Shown here piece by piece: positions 39,892-49,245 of a stretch of DNA of 64,000 nucleotides. Position 1 is the stretch's first letter, and each line of letters starts with the position of its first letter. Below the pieces are notes generated by a model. That model worked only from the letters and a program-made list of their open reading frames with translations, was not told the DNA's origin and made no database searches. The stretch lies in NCBI RefSeq assembly GCF_013778455.1, contig NZ_JACEHE010000029.1, forward strand, positions 27,276-91,275. Direction: 5' to 3'. This DNA comes from Streptomyces himalayensis subsp. himalayensis. GTDB lineage: Bacteria > Actinomycetota > Actinomycetes > Streptomycetales > Streptomycetaceae. Position numbers and translations under genes: made by a program.

Positions 39892-42435
39892 CTAGCCACG
39901 CAACGTCGCCATGAAGCTCCGGCCGTACGCCTGGCGCGTGTCGAACTCCAGCCGGGTGCCGCCCGGGACAGGGCTCACCCGTACGCCGTCGTCCGACGCG
40001 ACCTCCCGCAGCGGCCGGCCGCGGAGCAGGACGGTCACCGTGTCCCGGTCCATGGTCGGGTCGGACACGGCGACGGTGGTCAGCCCGCCGCGCTCGCGCT
40101 GCACCAGCACCGAGGCAGGCCCGTCGATGCGCATCCCGGCGGCCTCATGGCGGCCGGATGTGAAGGTGTTGGCGGCCGTCAGGCCGAGGCCGGTATGGGT
40201 GACGGCCTGCAGGCGCGCGGTGTTCGCCAGGACCTTCAGCGGCCCGTCCGCGTACGAGCGCAGGCAGGCATCGTCGGCGTTCGGCACCAACACGTAGGCC
40301 AGCGCGGCGGGTTCGGCCCCAGACGCCTGGTCGACAGTGATGCCGAAGACGCCCCGCGTCACCGCCGTGTCCGGGTTCGAGGTACGGACGACCCGGCGAC
40401 TGCGGGTCACCGTGTCCAGGGCGACCCTCACCTGCGGGGTGTCGAGGAAGACATAGCCGACGGCGGTCCCCTGGGTGGCGTTGGCGTAGCGCAGCCAGTG
40501 CAGGTCACCGGTGCCCGTGCCCCTCCAGGGCCGGCCGTCGCGGAGTAAGCCGGTGACGGTGACCTGATCGCCGGGTGCAGCGGTACGGGCGTCGACCGTC
40601 GTGGTCACGGCCCGTCCGGCGCTGTCGCCGACGTCCGCCGCGAGCACCACGATCTCGTCGTCGAGCAGGAACCACGACTTCGTCGCCGTCGCATTGCGGT
40701 GGACCACGAAGTCGTCCGGCAGCAGGCCCGCCCCCTTGTCGCGGTAGGGCACATCGTCGGACTGCACCCACCCCGCCGCTCCGTACGCCCCGAGGACGGC
40801 GCCACCCGAGTGCCGGTTGGTGCCGCGCGGGAAGTAGACGTACGTGTTCTGCGACGCGGACGACGACGTGAAGTTCAGCGGGTGGCCGGGGTTGTCGTAG
40901 TACGGCTTCCCGTACAGCTCGGGGATCGTGCGCCGCTGCTCGACCGGCGCGGTCACACCGGCGAGGCCGGGCGCCGAGACCGTGGTGAAGTAGTCGACGC
41001 CGTACGCCTGGGTCTGGTCCTGTCCGGAGAGGTAGAGGTAGTACGCGCCGTCGCCCTGGAACCACGGCATGAGGTTCTCACCGCTCATGTACTCGTACTT
41101 GCTGATGCGGTCGGAGCTGCGTGCGAGCGCGAAGGCGTAGCCCGGTCTGCGGTGCACCGTCTTGTCCATCGCGTTGAAGGCGACGCTGCGCGAGGCGGGG
41201 TTGAGGTCCGCGGGCGGGACGGTGGCGTCGCCGGTGATGTCGGCGTAGCGGACGATGCTGACAGGGGAGACGAAGCCGGCCGGATCGAGGGCGGTGCGCG
41301 AGGTCGACCGGATGTGCTTGACGTAGCTCTTCAGGGCGGTGGCGTCGGCGCCGCTCGCGAGCCAGGAGAGGTCGGTGACGGCCTCGACGACCGCCGCGAC
41401 GTCGGTGTAACCGGTGTCCGTCCGCGACACAGCCCTTCCCTTGACGATCTCCATCATCCAGCCCTCGAAGATCAGCGGCGCGAAGCCGTTCTTCACCCAG
41501 CCGTACACGGTGGGCACCAGTTCCTCGCCGTGCGCGAAGCCCGTGCCGTCGAGGATCTTGAGGGTCTGGACGACGCGGATCAGCAGGCCCTTGCCGTAGG
41601 AGCCGGTGTAGGCGACGGAGGAGTGCTGGATGAAGGAGCCGTCGGCGTAATAGCCGTCCGTGACACCGTGGTCGAGGTGGTACGGGTCGATGGTCGCGAA
41701 GACCGTCAGCTGGTCGGTCAGGGCCTTGCGGATGCGCGCGTCGTCGGCGAGGAGCGCGCCCTGCAGGATTCGGTTGGTGGTGATGTCGGCGAGGTTGGCG
41801 CCGGTGTGGAAGCGCGAGTCGAGGTTCACGTCGCCGTCGATGCCGTTGCGGAGGTAGGCGTCCATCGAGGCGACGTAGGTGCGTACGAGGTCCGGGCGGT
41901 ACGCCTGCACCTGGTCGGAGAGGAGCGCCAGGGTCTTGCTGATGTACTGGGAGATACCGATCTCCCAGTGGAACCAGTTGCCGTAGTAGCCCTTGGACTG
42001 GTCGCCGTAGTAGCGCTCGTGCAGCCAGACGAGACCGTCGATGACGCGCCGCTGCACGGCGGTGTTCTCGTACAGGTCCGATAAGGCGGCGCCCGGTGTG
42101 CGGGTCGCGAGGGCGATCTCGTACAGCCGCCGGAAGGCGGTGTTGAGGTTGGCCTCGTTGGTGCCGAGCACCAGACCGGCGAACAGTTCGCCCACCCCGG
42201 CGGCGTCCATGGACTTCAGGTTCGTTCGCGCGGCCTTGTCGATGGCGGCGAGTTTGGCGGCCGTCTCCGGCTGGGCGTTGGACTCGGCGGTCCCCGCGAA
42301 GACCGCCACGGTGTTGGTGAGAAGACGTGCGCTGCCCGCGGCGGTGGGCGCCGCGCTCGCAGGCCGCGTGGGGATCACCGTCAGGAGACCGGCGGCCGAC
42401 AGGGCGGACAACAGGCGTCTGCGGGTGATCTCCAT
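39892..42435 (-). CDS. Polysaccharide lyase family 8 (hyaluronate/chondroitin/xanthan lyase type)
   Basis: A secreted protein of 847 residues. It starts with a Tat signal (TRRRLLSALSAAGLLTVIP, cleavage after ASA). The (alpha/alpha) toroid carries NWFHWEIGISQ, TGANLADITTNRILQG, the active-site YYADGSFIQHSSVAYTGSYG and GRAVSRTD, which hold the Asn, His, Tyr and Arg of PL8 lyases. The beta-sandwich domains follow. Substrate within PL8 (hyaluronan, chondroitin, xanthan) cannot be fixed. ATG 42435 follows CGGAGG. Codons 118 (42082-42084) and 630 (40546-40548) are TTA, so expression should depend on bldA and be developmental. Confidence 0.9.
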   Translation of the reverse strand: MEITRRRLLSALSAAGLLTVIPTRPASAAPTAAGSARLLTNTVAVFAGTAESNAQPETAAKLAAIDKAARTNLKSMDAAGVGELFAGLVLGTNEANLNTAFRRLYEIALATRTPGAALSDLYENTAVQRRVIDGLVWLHERYYGDQSKGYYGNWFHWEIGISQYISKTLALLSDQVQAYRPDLVRTYVASMDAYLRNGIDGDVNLDSRFHTGANLADITTNRILQGALLADDARIRKALTDQLTVFATIDPYHLDHGVTDGYYADGSFIQHSSVAYTGSYGKGLLIRVVQTLKILDGTGFAHGEELVPTVYGWVKNGFAPLIFEGWMMEIVKGRAVSRTDTGYTDVAAVVEAVTDLSWLASGADATALKSYVKHIRSTSRTALDPAGFVSPVSIVRYADITGDATVPPADLNPASRSVAFNAMDKTVHRRPGYAFALARSSDRISKYEYMSGENLMPWFQGDGAYYLYLSGQDQTQAYGVDYFTTVSAPGLAGVTAPVEQRRTIPELYGKPYYDNPGHPLNFTSSSASQNTYVYFPRGTNRHSGGAVLGAYGAAGWVQSDDVPYRDKGAGLLPDDFVVHRNATATKSWFLLDDEIVVLAADVGDSAGRAVTTTVDARTAAPGDQVTVTGLLRDGRPWRGTGTGDLHWLRYANATQGTAVGYVFLDTPQVRVALDTVTRSRRVVRTSNPDTAVTRGVFGITVDQASGAEPAALAYVLVPNADDACLRSYADGPLKVLANTARLQAVTHTGLGLTAANTFTSGRHEAAGMRIDGPASVLVQRERGGLTTVAVSDPTMDRDTVTVLLRGRPLREVASDDGVRVSPVPGGTRLEFDTRQAYGRSFMATLRG

Positions 42436-42930
42436 GGCATACCTCCGTGGGGGCTACCCCCAGCGGACCGGTGAAGTGGCGTTGCAGCGGGCGCAGTCAA
42501 GCAGATGCGCGGTTGAACGTCCACAGCGCGTCGGCCACGTTGAAGCCACCCGTGCTTGAGCGCCTCCCGCTGGAATGCGAGCCCTTTTGGAGCCGGCCAT
42601 GACGCCGGTGTCAAGGTCCAGCGTCTCGGGTGAACCAAGGAGGAGCCATCGTTCGGATCGGAGCGCTGGCAGAGGGCGCCGGGGTGAGCACGCGGGCAGG
42701 CATCCGCGGCCGCCCGCAGCCAATCCGCGGCTGCCGCGACCAGCCCCGGGCTGGGGAATCCATGGGGATCCGGGGTGCCTCGACGTTCGCAGCGCTCCGC
42801 AGCGGAGCCGCGGGTCCGGCGTGTCGGAGAAAAGCTGAGCGCGCCGGCACGTGGGGGAAAGGAGCCGCTGCGGAGCGGGGCAAAACGAGCCGGTCACGGT
42901 GACGACGGATTGTCGCCCGCTGGATGGAAA
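42436..42930. other. Gene-free leader of lyase gene
   Basis: 495 bases between two minus-strand genes. It holds the lyase promoter. The short hairpin GGGGGCTACCCCC close to the ATG could affect initiation of the lyase. No gene is recognised in the remainder. Confidence 0.5.
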
Positions 42931-43263
42931 TCAGGAGCGGCCGGTGAGATAGCGCCAGTAGACCCATCCCCACGTGCCCGAATTGGCGCCACCGACGACC
43001 TTTCCGTAGTACCACGAGAAGTCTCTCTTGACGCAGTACAGGTTGAATCCCGTCCCGCGTCTGAGGACGCCCTGGGAGTCGTAACTGGTGCTGGGGCCGT
43101 TACGGAGGTTGACGGCCGTGGTGGTCTTCAACGGAGTGGCGTAGTAGCGGTAGCCGCATGCGGATGACCCCACCGCGGACGCGGGCGATGCGGTGACCAC
43201 CGTGCCGCCGAATGCAAGGGCAGCAGAGGCCACCACGGCTCCTGCTCGCGATTTCATTCTCAT
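42931..43263 (-). CDS. Small secreted SH3-domain protein
   Basis: A protein of 110 residues. A signal peptide (residues 1-30: AGAVVASAALAFGGTVV, then ASPASA) is followed by one bacterial SH3-like domain (TTTAVNLRNGPSTSYDSQGV, LRRGTGFNLYCVKRDFSWYY, GWVYWRYLTGRS). Two cysteines (CGYRYY and LYCVK) may form a disulfide. Secreted SH3 proteins often bind cell wall. ATG 43263 follows GGAGGACAGG. No linked enzyme is seen. Confidence 0.85.
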   Translation of the reverse strand: MRMKSRAGAVVASAALAFGGTVVTASPASAVGSSACGYRYYATPLKTTTAVNLRNGPSTSYDSQGVLRRGTGFNLYCVKRDFSWYYGKVVGGANSGTWGWVYWRYLTGRS

Positions 43264-43767
43264 GACCTGTCCTCCAGAGAGTGAAGGCGTATGAAGGCGC
43301 AGCCTTGTACCGGGGGTGCAGAAGATTTGTGCTCTCTGGCCCGCGGCTCAGCTCCGTGCCTTTGATGCGATCAATATGACAGCAGTCGGGGCGGTGACCA
43401 GAATGCGGCGCGGCCGCATAGGCTGGCTGGAGCACCCCCGTTTGGGGCTGGCAGTACGCCAAACCTATGCAGACGAAGATCGGAGCACCTCGGGGCAGAT
43501 GGGCGGCTTCGACAGATGAACTCGCGCAGCGCGTAGCAGGTCATACCGCTATCCAGACCGCCCCGAGTCGCGGCCGCGCACCCGCACGACCGGCGTGCAG
43601 ACCCGACGCCCCCAGGTCCTGGAACGCGGCGGAGTCAGCACTGCCCAGCTTGGTCCTCGAAGACGATCCAGGCGCCACGCTCCGCCGCGATGCTCTTACC
43701 CGCGCCCGGTTCTCCTTCTTCCAGACCTCGACTGTGCCATCGTCGCGCTCAGAGTGCCCCTTGGTCG
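43264..43767. other. Gene-free stretch with possible remnant
   Basis: 504 bases. The minus strand has a frame with DDGTVEVWKKENRARVRASR that looks protein-like but continues from the frame of the neighbouring gene, has no start of its own and matches no family I know. The promoter of the SH3 gene lies at the low end. Some of this may be eroded coding sequence. Confidence 0.35.
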
Positions 43768-45093
43768 CTAGGCCGAGATGCTGTCCATGAAAGAGCTCAC
43801 CGAGAACACCGCGCGCCCCGGCCCGGCAGGACCGTAACCGGGCGGGGAGGTCAGTCCGTACTCCGCCATCGTCGCGGCGTACGCCTCCAGCAGGCGGATG
43901 TGGTACTCGAGCGGGGCACCCTGCGGGTTGGCCTTGCCCAGCGGGGTCGTCGGCTCGGGGCACCAGGTGGTGAACCGGGGCGTGATGCCGTGCGACATGA
44001 AGAAGCGCAGGCCCTCGGTGGTGGAGGCGATGGCCTCGTCGACCGTGGTGAAGCCGAACGGCTCGGCCATCTCGACGCCCGCGACGAAGTTGGGGATGAC
44101 GTTGCGGGGGCCGAAGACCTCGGCGGAGTCGAGGATGCGGCGGTGCCATTCGTCGCGGCCGACGTAGCGCTCCTTGCCCGGGCAGTACAGCTCGAACAGG
44201 CGGCGGTCCCACACCTCGTAGTTGGGGTGGTAGATCTGCACGCCGTAGTCCTTGAACCGCTGGACGTCGGCCTTGGGCAGGGCCTGGGCGACGACCTTGC
44301 CGATCCAGCGGCCGGGGAAGCGCTCCTCGATGGCCTTGGCGTAGTGCCCGTAGAAGTCCGCCTCGTCACGCCCTCCGATGTGGGAGGTGACGGCGCCTCC
44401 CGTGAGGGTGTACGCGGTGGAGGCCTTGGCCGTGTCGTACTTGTCGATGATGGCCAGCGCCTCCAGGACCTCCTCCACCGGCTTCACTCCGGTGTAGGGG
44501 CGGCCGGCCGCCTTGTGCTGGCGCCAGTTGTGGTTGATGTCGCAGTACTGGCACTCCTCCTTGGCGCCGAAGTACTGGCAGACGCGGAAGACCGTCAGAT
44601 AGACGAGGTAGCCCCACTGGATGGTGGGGGCCACCTCCATCACGGACTTGCCGTTCTCGAGGGTGTGCCGGTAGTAGTCCGGCATCGGCGGCAGACCGAC
44701 GTCGGCGATCCGCGTTCCGTCGAGGTACAGGCCGAGCACGCCGTCCTCGTCGGCCGCGACGCGGTACGGCGAGGACGGGTTCACGCGTACGGACACGACG
44801 GTGCGGCGCAGCTCGTACGGGCCGCCGGTGAGCACGATCTCCTCGGGCGGGCGGCGCAGCGCGGCGGCGCCGAGTTCGGGAAGGGTGCCGTGGTCGAAGG
44901 AGAAGATGAAGTACGACTTCGGCTTGATGTCGCCGGACGCCTCGTTGGCCGTGTCGCTGAGCGCGGACTCGTCGAAGGCGATGCCGCCGCGGAGCAGGTC
45001 CTCCTTGAACACGGCCTCACGGGGCACGTGCGGGAACCGGTTCAGCAGGTCCTCGACCAGCGCGGTGCGGCTGTCCGCGGTACGGCTGCCCAT
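43768..45093 (-). CDS. Radical SAM protein with CX8CX2C cluster
   Basis: A protein of 441 residues. The iron-sulfur motif is CQYFGAKEECQYCDI (Cys172, 181, 184), spaced CX8CX2C instead of CX3CX2C. TLTGGAV follows as the SAM-contacting GGE-like strand, and IYHPNYEVWD and RNVIPNFVAGVEM fit a biotin-synthase-like barrel. The N-terminal 150 residues form an extra domain. The reaction is unknown. ATG 45093 follows GAGGAG. It stands alone with no precursor peptide or maturation partner next to it. The odd spacing is seen directly and is not a frameshift. Confidence 0.82.
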   Translation of the reverse strand: MGSRTADSRTALVEDLLNRFPHVPREAVFKEDLLRGGIAFDESALSDTANEASGDIKPKSYFIFSFDHGTLPELGAAALRRPPEEIVLTGGPYELRRTVVSVRVNPSSPYRVAADEDGVLGLYLDGTRIADVGLPPMPDYYRHTLENGKSVMEVAPTIQWGYLVYLTVFRVCQYFGAKEECQYCDINHNWRQHKAAGRPYTGVKPVEEVLEALAIIDKYDTAKASTAYTLTGGAVTSHIGGRDEADFYGHYAKAIEERFPGRWIGKVVAQALPKADVQRFKDYGVQIYHPNYEVWDRRLFELYCPGKERYVGRDEWHRRILDSAEVFGPRNVIPNFVAGVEMAEPFGFTTVDEAIASTTEGLRFFMSHGITPRFTTWCPEPTTPLGKANPQGAPLEYHIRLLEAYAATMAEYGLTSPPGYGPAGPGRAVFSVSSFMDSISA

Positions 45094-45793
45094 GGTTCTC
45101 CTCGGCTTGTCGGTCCCCGTTACGTCGCTCCCCCCAGGTTATGCCTCGGCGGTTTTTCTCCCCCACCCCACCCCTTCCCGTAACCATGGGGCCGGCCCTC
45201 TGGCCCTCCGGTTGATCGGCCGCTCCGCCGCCTCGTCTGACCATGCGTCACCGGCACCGTCGATCGGGCCGCTGTCCACCACATCGACCAGAGGGGTTGG
45301 GGCTGGCTGACATGCAGTCACTTTCACTCCATCCAGCCCGAGGTCGCCGCCGCCTCGGTTTGGCTAGACACAGTCGACACAGGCAAGTTGAGGCGGCGGC
45401 CCGGGTCGGACCACGACACCAGGTCGCGGCAGTGCCCGACCGACGTCGCGAGGGGGTTGGCGCGTGAGTGGGCAGCGGATGACACGCCGTCAGAGAGACG
45501 CTTTAGGCCCTTTGATTGCGCTGGAGTGCCCGCTGTCGCGCCAACAGAGTGAGGCCTCCGATACCTCGCCCGGCCAGCCCAAAATACCCGCGAAACATGC
45601 GGCTTGGCCTGCCCTTTTTTGACACCCCATCAGCCATTCGGGAGCCGCCTGAAACGGTCTCAGCGTGCATCCAATCGGCCCCTCGGCGCCAAATCTCCGA
45701 CACGTCATAAATGACATATGAAAATCTCATCAGTACGTTCACTGCATGAGCCGGCGCCTCAGTCGGCATCTCTGAGAGCAAGGAGAAGTCAAA
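45094..45793. other. Long intergenic region with palindrome
   Basis: 700 bases with no credible gene. The half nearer 45794 is less GC-rich. GTCATAAATGAC (45704-45715), a perfect inverted repeat around AA, lies 79 bp before the start of the secreted charged protein and is a candidate operator. AAGGAGAAG before 45794 is its ribosome binding site. Confidence 0.45.
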
Positions 45794-46480
45794 TTGAACG
45801 CGCGTACTGTCTCCGTGGCTACTGCCGCCGCGGGCATCACGGCCATGATTTTCAGTGGCCTAACCTACGCTTCTGCCGCTGCTGCCACTGAGTCCGCCCG
45901 GCAGGCATTGGCGGCTTCCCCGGCGGCTCCGGCGGCCGCGGCGGCCCCGGCGGCCGGCGCTCCGTTCGGGGGCGAAGACGGCGGGAAGAAGGAAGAGGAC
46001 AAGGGCAAGGAGGACAAGGGCAAGGAGAAGGAGAAGGAGGACAAGGAGGACAAGGGCTACCACCACAAGGGCTACGACAAGAAGGAGAAGGAGGACAAGG
46101 GAAAGATCATCGTCAACGCGCAGGAGTTCCCGGCTAAGAAGTACGAATGCACCAGCGTCGTCGACAACCTCGTCCCTCCCGTGCAGCCCCCGCCGGGTCC
46201 GCCTAACCGGGTCCTCGACGCTCAGGCCTTCCACGTCGAGAACATCAGCAAGAAGACCGTTCTGTGGTTCCCCACCAAGAACTGCAGCGGCAACCCGGTC
46301 AGCGCCCTCCCGCCCAAGAGCACCCAGTTCAACGTCCCCGGAACCGCGGTCATCGATACGCAAGGGCCGGGTCCTGATATTGCTGTAGCGCTGGGCAGCT
46401 TCAAGGTGATCCCCGCCGGCGACGACGACAAGGACCACGACAAGGGCCACGACGACCACGACGACTACGACTGGGAGTAG
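45794..46480 (+). CDS. Secreted protein with Lys/Glu/Asp-rich linker
   Basis: A protein of 228 residues of no family I recognise. A signal peptide (residues 1-30, VATAAAGITAMIFSGLTYAS) and an Ala/Pro stretch precede a highly charged region of about 45 residues made of KEDKGK-like repeats. A compact domain of about 100 residues follows, with two cysteines (YECTSVVDN and TKNCSGNPVSALPPKSTQFN). The C-terminus is a DDKDHDKGHDDHDDYD tail that could bind metal ions. TTG 45794 follows AAGGAG. A terminator follows. Its function is unknown; it is probably exported. Confidence 0.75.
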   Translation: MNARTVSVATAAAGITAMIFSGLTYASAAAATESARQALAASPAAPAAAAAPAAGAPFGGEDGGKKEEDKGKEDKGKEKEKEDKEDKGYHHKGYDKKEKEDKGKIIVNAQEFPAKKYECTSVVDNLVPPVQPPPGPPNRVLDAQAFHVENISKKTVLWFPTKNCSGNPVSALPPKSTQFNVPGTAVIDTQGPGPDIAVALGSFKVIPAGDDDKDHDKGHDDHDDYDWE

Positions 46481-46544
46481 CCGACCAGGCAAACCACGAA
46501 GAAACAGTGAAACAAGTAGGCGGCCCGGCGGCCTACGTTGCATT

Positions 46545-46581
46545 GGAAACCCCGGCCCGCCGGAATCGGGCCGGGGTTTCC
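46545..46581 (+). terminator. 14-bp hairpin terminator
   Basis: GGAAACCCCGGCCC (46545-46558) pairs perfectly with GGGCCGGGGTTTCC (46568-46581), 64 bp after the stop at 46480. The rest of the gap to 46850 is AT-richer and shows no gene. Confidence 0.8.
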
Positions 46582-46850
46582 GGCGTAGGGCACAGGCCCA
46601 GCTCCGCATGACTGGTCACTGTGCCGTCCGTGACCCATACGCCTCGCCACTTCACTATGCATGCAGCCGGACAGGATCGCAAAGTCGCACAGGGGTTGCC
46701 CGCTCTGCCAGCACGCAGCCCCACGACCCGATTACTCCAAAAAAGTTACTCCATATCTATGATTTATCCGACAATGAGCGCGTGAATATCGGGAGACGGC
46801 CCCCACTGCATTCACGCTCTGAGGAACTGTCCGTCGACTGCGAGGGTGCC

Positions 46851-47561
46851 ATGAGCCTGCTGACGAATGTTTTTCAAACATCGAAGGATTCGCCTGACGC
46901 GGTGCTGTCACGGCGACTCGAGCAAAGCATCGGAGGCGCCGGCTACTGGGTGACGCGAATGCCCCGGGAAGCTGTCCACCAGTTGCGAAAATTCCAGCGA
47001 TGCAACATCGCGGCAGCGGCAATCGCTTTCATCACTGGAATCCTCGCCTGGCCTCTCATCTCCCATACCTCGCTGCTGACCGCGTGCGTGGCCCTCTCCG
47101 TACTCGCAGCCATCGCCGCACTGACCATCGTCGCCCCTCAGCTCACCGGACTGGGCGAACGGACGGAAGAGTCGATCAAATTGTGCGGCTCATACGCAAC
47201 AATCTACGGGGAACTGCTGGAAGCACAGCAACGGATGATCGAAGGATCCACAGAAGACGCAGCACGCGCGATCGAGATCATCCGCCAGTACGAGAACGTC
47301 ACGGCACGCAACGAAGCTCTCGCATTCGGCCGGACAAGCGCACGGCCACGACTCCAGCTGACCGCAACTCGGGGTGCTTCCGACCTGCCATCCCAACCAG
47401 GGGCCTTCCTCCTCGAACCGCCTTCGGTCCGGCCGGAACTGAACGCCCCGAAGAAGATCGGTAAGCCTCGGAGCGAAACCCCTTCAGCGCAACCCGCTCG
47501 TCCGAGCCGTCCGCGAAAGAACGGGCGGAAGTCGAAGCGCCGCCGCCGTGGCCGGAGTTGA
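46851..47561 (+). CDS. Two-helix membrane protein, SLATT-like
   Basis: A protein of 236 residues. Residues about 45-100 form a helical hairpin (CNIAAAAIAFITGILAWPLI, ACVALSVLAAIAALTIVAPQ) followed by a soluble helix containing GERTEESIKLCGSYATIYGE and a conserved-looking ENVTARNEAL. This layout resembles SLATT effectors of nucleotide-signalling defence systems, but no partner enzyme is adjacent. The last 30 residues are Lys/Arg-rich (RKNGRKSKRRRRGRS). ATG 46851 follows GAGGG; the frame upstream is open but lacks a site. Base composition is lower in GC than that of its neighbours, suggesting transfer. Confidence 0.65.
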   Translation: MSLLTNVFQTSKDSPDAVLSRRLEQSIGGAGYWVTRMPREAVHQLRKFQRCNIAAAAIAFITGILAWPLISHTSLLTACVALSVLAAIAALTIVAPQLTGLGERTEESIKLCGSYATIYGELLEAQQRMIEGSTEDAARAIEIIRQYENVTARNEALAFGRTSARPRLQLTATRGASDLPSQPGAFLLEPPSVRPELNAPKKIGKPRSETPSAQPARPSRPRKNGRKSKRRRRGRS

Positions 47562-47781
47562 GTCGAGTCGAACGAGATGTACTGGCTGGCTGCATCCTCC
47601 GTGATGTGGTCAGCCGACCAGTGCTCGGCCGAGCGCCGGACCGACCGGCTGAGCGGCCGAGGGGCCGAGCGGCTGAGGGCAGGCGATCCACTCGTCCCAG
47701 GAGTCATACACCGGCGCGGCGATAACGTACTCACTCTGAGAAACACCGATGGCGGGGATTTCCGGAGAGGGACGACAGCAC

Positions 47782-49065
47782 GTGACTCAAGCAGCGGCCA
47801 ATGACGCCGGCACCGTGACCAACTGGGCCGGCAACATCACCTTCACGCCGAGCGAGGTGCATTACCCCGGCTCCCTCGACGAGCTACGCACCCTTGTGGC
47901 CGGCAGCCGGAAGGTGCGGGTACTGGGCAGCGGCCACTCCTTCAACCGCATAGCGGACAGCGAGGACGTCCTGCTGTCGCTCGCCGCCCTGCCCCCGTCC
48001 GTCGACGTCGACACGGCGGCGCGCACGGTGCGTGTGGCGGGCGGTGTGCGCTACGCGGAGCTGGCGCGGCGCGTCCATGAGCACGGTCTGGCGCTGCACA
48101 ACATGGCCTCGCTGCCCCACATCTCGGTTGCGGGCTCGGTCGCGACCGGCACCCATGGCTCCGGGAACGCGAACGGCAGCCTCGCATCGGCGGTGCGCGA
48201 GGTGGAGCTGGTCACGGCCGACGGTTCGACGGTGACGGTCCGCCGGGGCGAGGACCGTTTCGGCGGGGCGGTGGTCGCGCTCGGCGCGCTGGGCGTGGTG
48301 ACGGCGCTGACGCTGGACCTGGAGCCGGGCTTCGAGGTGAGCCAGCGGGTGTTCACGGATCTGCCACTCGCCGGGCTCGACTACGAGGCGGTGGCGTCGG
48401 CCGCGTACAGCGTGAGTCTCTTCACGGACTGGCGTGCGTCGCGCTTCACACAGGTGTGGCTGAAGCAGCGCGCCGACGCGCCGGCCCTCGACTTCCCGTG
48501 GGCGGCTCCCGCCACCGAGCCCATGCACCCCGTGCCGGGCATGCCCGCCGCCAACTGCACGCAGCAGTTCGGTGTGCCCGGCCCGTGGCACGAGCGGCTG
48601 CCGCACTTCCGCGCCGACTTCATGCCCAGCAGCGGCGCCGAGCTCCAGTCGGAGTACCTCCTCGCGCGCTCCGACGCGCTCGCCGCCCTGCAGGCGCTGG
48701 ACGCCGTCCGGGAGACGATCGCGCCGGTCCTGCAGATCTGCGAGGTGCGCACGGTCGCGGCCGACGACCAGTGGCTGAGCCCGGCGTACGGACGCGACAC
48801 GGTGGCCCTGCACTTCACCTGGGTGAAGGACACCGCGTCCGTGCTGCCCGTGGTCACGCTCGTCGAGGACCGGCTGGCGCCGTTCGCGCCGCGGCCGCAC
48901 TGGGGCAAGGTGTTCACGACCTCACCCGCCGTCCTGCGGCAGCGTTATCCGCGTATGTCAGATTTTGTCGCGCTCACCGAGGCGCTGGATCCGGCAGGCA
49001 AGTTCCGCAACCCCTTCGTACGCCAGGTGCTGGCGGGCCGCACGGAACGGCCGGAGGGGATCTGA
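47782..49065 (+). CDS. xyoA: Alditol oxidase (AldO/XyoA-like)
   Basis: A protein of 427 residues. The sequence follows Streptomyces alditol oxidase almost throughout: TVTNWAGNITF, then LGSGHSFNRIAD with the His (residue 52 here) that carries covalent FAD, NMASLPHISVAGSVATGTHG and GKVFTTSPAVLRQRYPRM. The enzyme oxidises xylitol, sorbitol and other alditols to aldoses with release of hydrogen peroxide. GTG 47782 follows GGAGAGGG; the ATG at 47749 lacks a site. It is followed after 180 bp by the ROK-led sugar locus. Cytoplasmic. Confidence 0.9.
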   Translation: MTQAAANDAGTVTNWAGNITFTPSEVHYPGSLDELRTLVAGSRKVRVLGSGHSFNRIADSEDVLLSLAALPPSVDVDTAARTVRVAGGVRYAELARRVHEHGLALHNMASLPHISVAGSVATGTHGSGNANGSLASAVREVELVTADGSTVTVRRGEDRFGGAVVALGALGVVTALTLDLEPGFEVSQRVFTDLPLAGLDYEAVASAAYSVSLFTDWRASRFTQVWLKQRADAPALDFPWAAPATEPMHPVPGMPAANCTQQFGVPGPWHERLPHFRADFMPSSGAELQSEYLLARSDALAALQALDAVRETIAPVLQICEVRTVAADDQWLSPAYGRDTVALHFTWVKDTASVLPVVTLVEDRLAPFAPRPHWGKVFTTSPAVLRQRYPRMSDFVALTEALDPAGKFRNPFVRQVLAGRTERPEGI

Positions 49066-49169
49066 GAAGCGCCGGGACCGCCCTGGAGAATCGCCGGTCC
49101 GTCCGGCCGCCGTTCAGTGCATCGCCGCCGGACGCACCGGACCGCGCGACTTTCTCCAGCCCCTTTCCT

Positions 49170-49183
49170 AACCCCTTGTCGAA
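49170..49183. promoter_or_regulatory. Shared motif upstream of ROK gene
   Basis: AACCCCTTGTCGAA lies 62 bp before the ROK regulator start. AACCCCTTGCCGAA (13 of 14 identical) lies 70 bp before the sugar-binding protein at 52597. A repeated element in front of a regulator and its probable target operon is a candidate operator or promoter. Confidence 0.4.
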
Positions 49184-49245
49184 AGTCCGGGCAGGCCATA
49201 GCCTTGCGCCTCGCCAGGGATCAGAGGGACGGAGGGGACAGTCCG

